Source: Paracoccaceae bacterium (GTDB taxonomy: Bacteria > Pseudomonadota > Alphaproteobacteria > Rhodobacterales > Rhodobacteraceae). Taken from it: a stretch of DNA of 14,490 nucleotides. Every line of letters begins with the position of its first letter. Within the stretch, counting starts at the first letter, position 1. The stretch spans positions 1 to 14,490 of the forward strand of contig DOIS01000028.1 of the NCBI GenBank assembly GCA_003511785.1, written 5' to 3'. The notes beneath the pieces were generated by a model. The model was not told where the DNA came from and searched no databases. It saw only the letters and a program-made list of their open reading frames with translations. The translations under genes and the position numbers were made by a program. This document shows positions 8,156 through 14,490 of this stretch, one piece after another.

Positions 8156-9704
8156 CCCGAGAGCGCGCCCTCGCCCACGCCGGCGAAGCGCAGCCCCGAC
8201 AGTTCGGCGGTCTCGCGCTTCCACGCGGCCAGGTCGACGGGGGTGAACTCCGACAGCGCGGCATGGCCGCAGGCCCGCGCCATGATCTGCATGAGCTTGG
8301 TGCTCGCGTCGAAATAGCGCGCCAGCCGCTCGGCGCTCACCTGCGGGTCGAGCCGGGCGCGTAACTTCGGATCTTGCGTGGCGACCCCGGCAGGGCACTT
8401 GTTTGTGTTGCACATGCGCGCGCCCACGCAGCCCACCGCCTGGATCGCCGCGTTGCCCACGGCCACCGCATCCGCGCCCATGGCCAGCGCCTTGACGAAA
8501 TCCTCGGCCACGCGCAGCCCGCCGGTGACGATCAGCGTCACGTCGCGCCCTGCCTTGCTGTCCAGGTGGCGCCGGGCCCGGGCCAGCGCGGGGATGGTGG
8601 GGATCGAGATATGGTCGCGGAACAAGAGCGGCGAGGCCCCGGTCCCGCCGCCGCGCCCGTCGAGGATGATATAATCGGCCCCCGCCTCTAGCGCGAAGTC
8701 GATGTCATCCTCGATCCGGTTGGCCGAGAGCTTGAAGCCGATGGGGATGCCCCCCGACCGCTCGCGCACCTCGTCCGCGACCTTGGCGAAATCGGCGGGC
8801 GTGGTCAGGTCCTTGAAGGCGGCGGGCGAAACCGATCCCTGGCCCGGCTCGATTCCGCGCACCTCGGCGATCTTCTCGGTGACCTTGTGGCCGGGCAGGT
8901 GCCCGCCGGTGCCGGCCTTGGCGGCCTGTCCGCCCTTGAAATGGAACGCCTGAACCTCTTCGGCCAGTTCGGGACGCCAGCCGAAGCGGCCAGTGGCCAA
9001 CTCGTAGAAATAGCGACTGTTCTTGGCCTTCTCCTCCGGCAGCATCCCGCCTTCGCCGGAGCAGATGCCGGTGCCCGCCATCTCGGCCCCCCCCGCGCCA
9101 AGGCGATCTTGGCCTCCTCGGAGAGCGCGCCGAAGCTCATGTCGGTGACGAACAGCGGGATGTCGAGGGTGAGAGGCCGCGCCGCGCGCGGGCCGATCAC
9201 GGTTTGCGTGGCCACGGGGGCATCGTCCATAAGCGGCTTGCGCGCCAGTTGCGCGGGCAGGATCTGAATGTCGTCCCATTGCGGCAGGGTCATCCGCGGC
9301 ACGCCCATGGCGGCCACCTCGCCATGCGGGCCCATCTTCTCCAGCCCGTCGCGGGCCAACTCGTGGATGCGTGCGACGGTCGGCTCCTCGGGCGTGGGCG
9401 CGGCCTTGGGCGCGGTGCCCTGCGGCTGCGGCGCGGGCGCGGGGTCGCCCTGGCGCGCATCGCCCAGTCCCGCATGGGTGCCGTCGCAGAAGGGCGCGTC
9501 GGCGCCGGCCTTGCAGCGGCAGAGCGTGGCCGGCCCGGTCTCGGTCGCGGTGAATTTCAGCGGAAACAGCCCGGTGCCCCGGTGCGAGCCGTCGCAGAAC
9601 GGCTGCGTTTTCGACCGCCCGCAACGGCACCAGGCATAGGTTTCACCCTCTTCGAGATCGACGGTCTGGGGCGACGTGGCGGCGATGATGGGCGTCTCGG
9701 TCAT
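8152..9704 (-). pseudogene. Two-CDGSH FMN-binding glutamate synthase-like protein, frameshifted
   Basis: The intact version would be an about 517-residue protein. The ATG at 9704 follows an AGGAG ribosome site. Residues 26-41 (CRC...PFCDGSH) and 62-77 (CRC...PFCDGTH) are two CDGSH iron-sulfur motifs, each with three Cys and one His. A GltB-type FMN TIM-barrel follows, with a C-x5-C-x4-C 3Fe-4S motif (CVGARMCNTNKC) encoded at about 8395-8432. The barrel is of the archaeal/standalone type, with no glutaminase domain. The frame breaks at about residue 204, at a run of eight C on the plus strand (9087-9094): upstream reads ...IALARGG, downstream resumes at AEMAGTGICSGEGG. One added base or two removed would restore the frame. 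Homopolymer length and otherwise intact coding suggest either a recent mutation or a sequencing error. What it does is not established; amino-group or redox chemistry is a family guess. Confidence 0.85.
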
Positions 9705-9745
9705 GGCGGCTCCTTGCTGGCGTGGCTGGCGCGATATCCCGCAAC

Positions 9746-9772
9746 AGGATAGCACCAGGATGAGCGGGTCAA
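9746..9772 (-). promoter_or_regulatory. Candidate promoter of the CDGSH-glutamate synthase gene
   Basis: On the minus strand, TTGACC (9772-9767) and TATCCT (9751-9746) lie 15 bp apart, about 42 bp before the ATG. The -35 is good, but the spacer is 2 bp short of ideal. It lies in the 88-bp gap after the DUF1489 gene, so read-through from that gene is an alternative. Confidence 0.35.
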
Positions 9773-9792
9773 GCCGCCGGGCCATCCGGGCC

Positions 9793-10224
9793 TCAGAGCA
9801 CCCCGATCTCGGCCAGCGCGCGGTTGAGCGCGTCGGGCAGCGCCTCCTCGGCCTCGCGCCCCGGGGGCAGGTCGGCGGGCGCGTCCTCGGGCTTGAGATA
9901 GCGCCAGCCCTGGAACGGGCGCTTGAGCGCGCCCTGGGTGCGGATCAGTTCGGGGTCCAGCACGATGGCGCAGCGCCGGACGCCGTCGCTGCGCGTCACC
10001 TCGTCCAGCCGCAGGATGCGCTGCCGGCATTGAACCACGCCCTTGATGACCCAGTAAATTGAGCCGCCGTTCAGCACCTCTTCCGCGCGCTTGGGCCACA
10101 TGCGGGTGACGTGGCGCGGCAGCCCGTCGGCCCCGCGCGCGGCGCGGCTGGCCTGCCACTTGGCCAGACCGTCCACCGACTCGGTGCCGACGCTGAGCTT
10201 GATGAGATGTGTATGTGCCCCCAC
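9793..10224 (-). CDS. DUF1489 family protein
   Basis: This is a 143-residue cytosolic protein of unknown function, recognised as DUF1489 (COG5458), a family found mainly in alphaproteobacteria. The conserved centre LNGGSIYWVIKG (about 52-63) followed by QCRQRIL is typical, as is the opening LIKLSVGTESVDGLA. The start is a GTG at 10224, with only a loose purine-rich stretch before it. No other start keeps the conserved LIKL segment. It points away from nrdJ across a 92-bp region and lies upstream of, and on the same strand as, the CDGSH-glutamate synthase gene. No catalytic residue or membrane segment is evident. Confidence 0.85.
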   Translation of the reverse strand: MGAHTHLIKLSVGTESVDGLAKWQASRAARGADGLPRHVTRMWPKRAEEVLNGGSIYWVIKGVVQCRQRILRLDEVTRSDGVRRCAIVLDPELIRTQGALKRPFQGWRYLKPEDAPADLPPGREAEEALPDALNRALAEIGVL

Positions 10225-10316
10225 GGAACCCCCGCAAATCTGACCGCATATGGTAGTGGAAATGGTGCCTGCTTCAAGCTATTGTGTGCCTCCGCCGACA
10301 GACAGGGAACACCGCC
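10225..10316. promoter_or_regulatory. Divergent promoter region, DUF1489 / nrdJ
   Basis: Two weak overlapping promoter candidates are visible. For nrdJ (+): TGGAAA (10257-10262), 17 bp, TATTGT (10280-10285). For DUF1489 (-): TTGAAG (10277-10272), 16 bp, TACCAT (10255-10250). The region is too short for a cobalamin riboswitch and I see no clear NrdR box pair. Confidence 0.3.
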
Positions 10317-12617
10317 ATGAGCCGCTTTGCCGCCCCGATCGCAGAACAGATATGGGACATGAAATACCGTTTCAAGGATGCGGCGGGCGCGCCCATCGAC
10401 CAGTCGGTGGAGGACAGCTGGCGCCGCATCGCGCGCGATCTTGCCCGCGTCGAGGCCGAGCCCGAGGCCTGGGAAGAGCGGTTCTACGCGGCGCTGGAGG
10501 ATTTCAAGTACCTGCCCGCCGGCCGGATCACCGCCGGGGCGGGCACGGGGCGCGACGTGACCCTGTTCAACTGCTTCGTGATGGGCACCGTCCCCGACAG
10601 CATGGCCGGCATCTTCGACATGCTGAAGGAGGCCGCGCTGACCATGCAGCAGGGCGGCGGGATCGGCTATGATTTCAGCACCATCCGCCCGCGCGGCGCG
10701 GCGGTGCACGGGGTGGCGGCGGACGCCTCGGGACCGCTGTCGTTCATGGACGTGTGGGACGCCATGTGCCGCACCATCATGTCGGCGGGCTCGCGCCGGG
10801 GGGCGATGATGGCGACGATGCGCTGCGACCATCCCGACATCGAGGATTTCATCGCCGCCAAGTCCGACCCTGCACGCCTGCGCATGTTCAACATGAGCGT
10901 GCTGGTCACCGACGCCTTCATGGAGGCGGTCAAGGCGGACGGCTCGTGGGAGCTGCAATTCGGCGGCAAGGTCTATCACACGGTCGAGGCGCGCGATTTG
11001 TGGAACCGGATCATGCGCGCGACCTATGATTACGCCGAGCCGGGCGTGATCTTCATCGACCGGATCAACGCGATGAACAACCTCGCCTATTGCGAGACCA
11101 TCGCCGCGACCAACCCCTGCGGCGAGCAGCCCCTGCCGCCCTATGGCGCCTGCCTGCTGGGCTCGATCAACCTGGCGCGGCTGGTGGCCGACCCGTTCGA
11201 GGAGAATGCCCATCTCGACCGCGACGCGCTGGCCGAGCTTGTCGGCACGGCGGTGCGGATGATGGACAACGTGGTGGACGCCTCGCGCTTTCCGCTGCCG
11301 CAGCAGGCCGAGGAGGCCCGCAACAAGCGCCGCATCGGGCTGGGGGTCACCGGGCTGGCCGATGCGCTCTCGATGCTGGGGCTGCGCTATGGCTCGGACG
11401 AGGCGGCGCGTCAGACCGAGGAGTGGCTGCACGCGGTCGCTCGCGCCGCCTATCTGGCGTCGGTCGAGCTGGCCCGGGAGAAGGGTGCCTTCCCGCTGTT
11501 CGACGCCGAGAAATATCTGGCCTCGGGCGCGATGCAGGCGATGGACGCGGACGTGCGCGCGGCGATCCGCGAACACGGCATCCGCAACGCGCTGCTCACC
11601 TCGATCGCGCCCACGGGCACGATCTCGCTCTATGCCGGGAACGTGTCCTCGGGGATCGAACCGGTCTTCGCCTATGCCTACACCCGCAAGGTGTTGCAGA
11701 AGGACGGCTCGCGTAGTGAAGAGGAGGTGGTGGACTATGCCGTGCAGATGTGGCGCGACAAGTTCGGAGATGCGGATCTGCCGGAGTATTTCGTGAATGC
11801 CCAGACCCTCACGCCCTCCGAGCATGTGAAGATGCAGGCGGCGGCGCAGAAATGGGTGGATTCGTCGATCTCCAAGACCATCAACTGCCCCGAGGATATC
11901 GGGTTCGACGCGTTCAAGGACGTCTACATGCAGGCCTACGAGACGGGCTGCAAGGGCTGCACCACCTACCGGCCCAACGATGTGACCGGCAGTGTGTTGA
12001 GCGTTTCGGAAGAGAGGAAAACCGGCGAGGTGCAAGCCCAGGAACTGCGCGGAGAATCCGACGCCGAGCCGCAGCAACCCCATGGCGACGTCATCTACAT
12101 GCCCGAACCGCTGGACCGGCCGCAGGCGCTGGAGGGGCAGACCTACAAGCTGAAATGGCCCGACAGCGAGCACGCGATCTACCTGACCATCAACGATATC
12201 GTTCTGAACGGCCATCGCCGCCCCTTCGAGGTGTTCATCAATTCTAAAAACATGGAGCACTTCGCCTGGACCGTGGCGCTGACCCGGATGATCTCGGCGG
12301 TGTTCCGGCGCGGGGGCGACGTGTCCTTCGTGGTGGAGGAGCTGAAGGCGGTGTTCGACCCGCGCGGCGGCGCCTGGATGAACGGCAAGTACATCCCCTC
12401 GATCCTAGCGGCCATCGGCGGGGTGATCGAGCGGCACATGATCGCCATCGGCTTTCTCGAGGGCGAGGGGATGGGGCTGAAATCCGACCCTCAGGCGCAG
12501 GTCGTCAACCTCGGTGCGCCCCGCGGCCAAGCCTGCCCGGCTTGCGGCCAATACGAGATGCGCATGATCGAAGGCTGCATGACCTGCGCCAGCTGTGGTC
12601 ATTCCAAGTGCGGGTGA
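10317..12617 (+). CDS. nrdJ: Adenosylcobalamin-dependent ribonucleoside-diphosphate reductase (class II)
   Basis: NrdJ reduces ribonucleotides to deoxyribonucleotides for DNA synthesis, using coenzyme B12 to make a thiyl radical, so it works with or without oxygen. The product is 766 residues from the ATG at 10317, which has AGGGA 8 bp upstream. The catalytic motif NPCGEQPL places the radical Cys at 268, with Asn266 and Glu270. Redox-pair candidates are Cys86 (FNCFV) and Cys279, the latter 11 residues after the radical Cys, as in the Thermotoga enzyme. A TSCPD domain follows (about 615-705). The C-terminus has two CxxC pairs and further Cys (about 740-766), a likely zinc site and the cysteines that re-reduce the active site. 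An extra in-frame start at 10284 is unlikely because it lies in the promoter area. A terminator lies about 90 bp after the stop. Confidence 0.95.
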   Translation: MSRFAAPIAEQIWDMKYRFKDAAGAPIDQSVEDSWRRIARDLARVEAEPEAWEERFYAALEDFKYLPAGRITAGAGTGRDVTLFNCFVMGTVPDSMAGIFDMLKEAALTMQQGGGIGYDFSTIRPRGAAVHGVAADASGPLSFMDVWDAMCRTIMSAGSRRGAMMATMRCDHPDIEDFIAAKSDPARLRMFNMSVLVTDAFMEAVKADGSWELQFGGKVYHTVEARDLWNRIMRATYDYAEPGVIFIDRINAMNNLAYCETIAATNPCGEQPLPPYGACLLGSINLARLVADPFEENAHLDRDALAELVGTAVRMMDNVVDASRFPLPQQAEEARNKRRIGLGVTGLADALSMLGLRYGSDEAARQTEEWLHAVARAAYLASVELAREKGAFPLFDAEKYLASGAMQAMDADVRAAIREHGIRNALLTSIAPTGTISLYAGNVSSGIEPVFAYAYTRKVLQKDGSRSEEEVVDYAVQMWRDKFGDADLPEYFVNAQTLTPSEHVKMQAAAQKWVDSSISKTINCPEDIGFDAFKDVYMQAYETGCKGCTTYRPNDVTGSVLSVSEERKTGEVQAQELRGESDAEPQQPHGDVIYMPEPLDRPQALEGQTYKLKWPDSEHAIYLTINDIVLNGHRRPFEVFINSKNMEHFAWTVALTRMISAVFRRGGDVSFVVEELKAVFDPRGGAWMNGKYIPSILAAIGGVIERHMIAIGFLEGEGMGLKSDPQAQVVNLGAPRGQACPACGQYEMRMIEGCMTCASCGHSKCG

Positions 12618-12633
12618 GCGACTGAAGGGGTTG

Positions 12634-12661
12634 TTGAAATTGTTGTTTGACATAGCATAAC
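12634..12661 (+). promoter_or_regulatory. Candidate orphan promoter after nrdJ
   Basis: TTGAAA (12634-12639) and CATAAC (12656-12661) are 16 bp apart in an AT-rich patch (8 G/C in the 30 bases 12631-12660). A perfect TTGACA also lies at 12647-12652, but nothing like a -10 sits at the right distance from it. There is no gene directly downstream, which suggests a short RNA. Confidence 0.4.
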
Positions 12662-12738
12662 GTGTCCATTCGAGGGTGTTTTTCGACCTCTCGACACGGA
12701 TCAAATGACCACTGAGAGCTTCGCTTTCGGTGGTTTTT
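12661..12738 (+). ncRNA. Possible small RNA ending in an intrinsic terminator
   Basis: Between a promoter-like patch and a strong terminator lies about 75 nt with no reading frame but clear folding potential. CGTGTC (12661-12666) can pair with GACACG (12693-12698), and GAGG (12672-12675) with CCTC (12687-12690). An alternative stem pairs TCGAGGG with CCTCTCGA-region bases. The alternative explanation is that this is only the 3' untranslated end of nrdJ. I recognise no known RNA family. Confidence 0.35.
12709..12738 (+). terminator. Rho-independent terminator downstream of nrdJ
   Basis: An 11-bp stem pairs 12709-12719 (CCACTGAGAGC) with 12723-12733 (GCTTTCGGTGG). It has two G.U pairs and loop TTC, and is followed by TTTTT (12734-12738), then GTTT. 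It can end nrdJ transcripts and any small RNA starting near 12665. Confidence 0.85.
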
Positions 12739-12757
12739 GTTTGGTATCAGTGGGTTG

Positions 12758-12797
12758 GGCGGAAGTGAGGGGTGGGCCGTGCCACACCGCTTCCGCC
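12758..12797. repeat. Imperfect inverted repeat GGCGGAAG...CTTCCGCC
   Basis: Perfect 8-bp arms (12758-12765 and 12790-12797) enclose GGTG...CACC, which can extend the stem with small internal loops. No T-run follows. It lies between the terminator and the LexA-controlled promoter, and could be a protein binding site or an island-edge feature. The function is unknown. Confidence 0.55.
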
Positions 12798-12820
12798 AGA
12801 TGGCTCAGCCGGCCCCGGGG

Positions 12821-12850
12821 TTGATCCACAGCAAATATGTTCACTAAAAG
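12821..12850 (+). promoter_or_regulatory. Candidate promoter of the AAA+ ATPase operon
   Basis: TTGATC (12821-12826) and TAAAAG (12845-12850) are 18 bp apart, each matching consensus at 4 of 6. The -10 element lies inside the LexA operator, the arrangement expected for a repressible SOS promoter. It would give a leader of roughly 94 nt before the ATG. Confidence 0.45.
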
Positions 12851-12853
12851 TTC
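12839..12853 (+). promoter_or_regulatory. LexA operator (SOS box), alphaproteobacterial type
   Basis: The sequence GTTCACTAAAAGTTC is an exact match to GTTC-N7-GTTC, the direct-repeat operator bound by LexA in alphaproteobacteria such as Rhodobacter and Caulobacter. It is in an AT-rich spot of non-coding DNA, overlaps the candidate -10 element, and is 97 bp before the ATPase start. That placement makes chance less likely, although an eight-base specification alone can occur by chance in a genome. Confidence 0.65.
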
Positions 12854-12883
12854 CACAGGCTCCGGAACCTTTCTTCACTCATA

Positions 12884-12908
12884 GCCCCGCTGATCTTCGG
12901 CGCGGGGC
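12884..12908 (+). repeat. Leader hairpin GCCCCGC...GCGGGGC
   Basis: Perfect 7-bp arms (12884-12890 and 12902-12908) with an 11-base loop lie in the predicted leader of the ATPase operon. No T-run follows. It may stabilise the message or be a remnant of a binding site. The ribosome site of the ATPase lies about 30 bp further on and stays free. Confidence 0.5.
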
Positions 12909-12949
12909 GGCCGCGCGAGCTCCGTCTTGCGCCTTGAAAGGACTCCGCC

Positions 12950-14050
12950 ATGACCCGTTCGACCACGACGATCCCGTTCCACGACTTGAACTTCATCGAC
13001 CACATCCCTGCGGTGCGGGAGGTCGAAGAGCGGCTGAAGAAATTCCTCCGCAGGCTTCGAAAGGAGCGCCAGGACGCGGCGCATGAAGCAGGGCTGATCA
13101 CCGAAGATGATTTGAAGATGAGCTTCGAGATGCTCGAGGACGCGGATCGAACCCGCATCCGGCGGCGCGCGCTGACCTATCGCGATCGCCTGCAAGCCCC
13201 GACTGGCATGTCGCATCTTTCCGAGGAGAACCGCACCCGCCTGACCGCTCTGCGTGGCGGGCTGCCTGTTGCGAGGGTGGCGACGGAACATGAGGCCGAT
13301 GAGATCGCCGCCGCCTTGCACGCCGAGATGCCTTGGATGGGGCGTGCCACCGAAGAGGTCTGGCATGGGCTCCGAGCTTCGGCACGGGATGGTCTGGCGG
13401 GTGTGCGCTTTACTCCGTTGGTGCTGAACGGCCCCGCCGGGATCGGCAAGAGTTATTGGGCGCGGCGGCTGGCGCATCATCTGGTCGTACCCACGGTCAA
13501 GTTCGATGCCACGAACGAGCCCGCGTCATTTGCATTGACCGGAGCGCAGCGTGGATGGGGCAGTGCTCATGCGGGCAAGCTCGTGACGACGGTGCTCGAA
13601 CATCGACATGCAGGTCCGCTCGTGATCGTCGATGAGATCGAGAAGGCCGACGAGGTCTATTCCAACAGAGGATCCCGCCATACGCTGACCGATGCGCTGC
13701 TGCCGCTAATGGAGCGCATGACAGCCGCGACCTGGCAGTGTCCGTTCTTCCAGGTGAAGTGCGACATGCCCTGGGTCAACTGGATCATGACCGCCAACTC
13801 CCGCCAAGGGCTGCCAGAGCCGTTCCAGAGCCGTTGCGTAGTCCTCGATCTGCCTGACCTGACGGTCACGCAACTCCGCGACTTCGCGGTCGCGGAGGCT
13901 GCGCGTCGCAGCCTGCCGGAACCGGTAGTCGCCGCCCTCGTCGATCTCTTCGACAGCGGCGCGATCTCGAATTCACGCCTGAGCCTGCGGACGGTAGCCC
14001 GGATGCTCGACCGCGCCGAGACCCTGGCCAACCAACCGCTGCTGCACTGA
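12950..14050 (+). CDS. Lon-like AAA+ ATPase without protease domain
   Basis: The product is a 366-residue predicted cytosolic ATPase. The start at 12950 follows AAAGGA (12937-12942). The N-terminal third (about 18-90) is charged and helical, perhaps a coiled coil or partner-binding part. The AAA+ core has Walker A GPAGIGKS (161-168), Walker B LVIVDEIEKA with D228-E229, sensor 1 Asn283 in WIMTANS, and a candidate arginine finger Arg295. A helical lid at about 310-360 carries a sensor-2-like RLSLRTVARML. The stretch around RGWGSAHAGKL and the core pattern resemble Lon-type ATPases, but no Lon protease domain with a Ser-Lys dyad follows. It probably remodels a protein or nucleic-acid partner; the target is unknown. 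Nine bases separate it from a phosphoesterase gene, and a LexA box lies upstream. Sample lines count lower in G+C (about 63%) than the core genes, hinting at acquisition. Confidence 0.85.
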   Translation: MTRSTTTIPFHDLNFIDHIPAVREVEERLKKFLRRLRKERQDAAHEAGLITEDDLKMSFEMLEDADRTRIRRRALTYRDRLQAPTGMSHLSEENRTRLTALRGGLPVARVATEHEADEIAAALHAEMPWMGRATEEVWHGLRASARDGLAGVRFTPLVLNGPAGIGKSYWARRLAHHLVVPTVKFDATNEPASFALTGAQRGWGSAHAGKLVTTVLEHRHAGPLVIVDEIEKADEVYSNRGSRHTLTDALLPLMERMTAATWQCPFFQVKCDMPWVNWIMTANSRQGLPEPFQSRCVVLDLPDLTVTQLRDFAVAEAARRSLPEPVVAALVDLFDSGAISNSRLSLRTVARMLDRAETLANQPLLH

Positions 14051-14059
14051 GGAGAGTGC

Positions 14060-14490
14060 CATGACCCCGATGACCATCCCGTTCCAAAACGGCACCCTCG
14101 CGATCCTCTCGGACCTGCACTTCGACAGCTATCAACGATATGCGCTCGACCCGATCAAGATGTGGGGCCTCGAAGATATCCTGTGGAACGCCGACGCACT
14201 GATCCTTGCGGGCGACCTTACCAACGGTTCCGCACGCAATTGGCCGAACGTGTTCCAGTATCTGTCCGAGTTCATCCCGCCCGACCAGATATACGCACTG
14301 CCCGGCAACCACCAGTATTACCACGGCGGCCTGGATGGGGATCCGCACCTCGCCAATGCGGCACGGAAGGCAGGTGCGCATTTCGTGCAGAAAGACGTGC
14401 TGCTGCACGGTGACACCCGGTTGCTCTGCTGTACGCTCTGGACCGATTTCAACCTGACCGGTGTGGATCTGTCGCGGTTTGATGCCGCTC
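14060..14490 (+). CDS. Calcineurin-type metallophosphoesterase (3' partial)
   Basis: The frame is open from the ATG at 14060 to the end of the window (143 complete codons), so the C-terminus is missing. The fold's metal-ligand motifs are present in order: D18-L-H20 (SDLHFD), G51-D52 (AGDLTN) and G82-N83-H84 (GNHQY). They indicate a two-metal phosphoesterase acting on phosphomono- or diesters, which could be nucleotides, nucleic acid or protein. The later His motifs lie past the edge. A strong GAGGAGAG site overlaps the stop of the ATPase gene 9 bp upstream, so the two are almost surely one transcript and translationally coupled. There is no signal peptide, so it should act in the cytosol. Sample lines here count at 55-60% G+C, the lowest of any coding region in the window. 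Confidence 0.85.

Noticed and set aside
10225..10316. NrdR boxes or a cobalamin riboswitch before nrdJ
   Set aside because: The 92-bp region is too short for the riboswitch, and only a loose half-match (CTATTGTGTG) to an NrdR box is present.
10071..12260. 729-codon minus-strand open frame opposite nrdJ
   Set aside because: It is the shadow of nrdJ codon bias. It is rich in His, Arg and Gly with no domain, and overlaps the DUF1489 start.
12822..12830. DnaA-box-like TGATCCACA
   Set aside because: It is a single site, one base off TTATCCACA, with no cluster or replication gene nearby. It more likely belongs to the -35 region of the ATPase promoter.
1..14490. CRISPR array, tRNA, rRNA, insertion sequence or integrase
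   Set aside because: No regularly spaced repeats, cloverleaf-type sequence, transposase motifs or recombinase genes were found on reading either strand.

Overview
The window is high-GC DNA (sample lines of the core genes count at about 70% G+C). Its gene content points to an alphaproteobacterium, most likely of the Rhodobacteraceae/Roseobacter group. The evidence is a hisS-hisZ-hisG cluster with an alpha-type histidyl-tRNA synthetase, a DUF1489 protein, an adenosylcobalamin-dependent ribonucleotide reductase (NrdJ) and a BMP-type nucleoside/purine ABC transporter. No rRNA, tRNA, CRISPR array, transposase or integrase is visible.

Left part (1-4665): a four-gene ABC importer operon. It holds a 5'-truncated double ATPase, two permeases and a BMP-family periplasmic binding protein, and ends in a clear rho-independent terminator. 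Centre-left (4666-8155): a short intergenic region with a candidate promoter, then hisS, hisZ and hisG joined by two ATGA stop/start overlaps. They encode the histidyl-tRNA synthetase and the two subunits of ATP phosphoribosyltransferase, the first enzyme of histidine biosynthesis. Centre-right (8152-10224, minus strand): a glutamate-synthase-like FMN protein with two N-terminal CDGSH iron-sulfur motifs, broken by a frameshift in a run of eight G, and upstream of it a DUF1489 gene. hisG and this gene converge so tightly that their stop codons share one CTAG. Right of that (10317-12617): nrdJ, divergent from the DUF1489 gene across a 92-bp region.

The last 1.9 kb differs. After nrdJ comes a 332-bp non-coding stretch with an AT-rich promoter-like patch, a foldable segment ending in a strong terminator (possible small RNA), several inverted repeats, and a perfect alphaproteobacterial LexA operator (GTTC-N7-GTTC) over a candidate promoter. 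This leads into two tightly linked genes: a Lon-like AAA+ ATPase without a protease domain, and a calcineurin-type metallophosphoesterase cut by the window end. Sample lines here count at 55-63% G+C, so this may be the edge of an accessory island. The pair looks DNA-damage inducible and is the best candidate in the window for an undescribed system.
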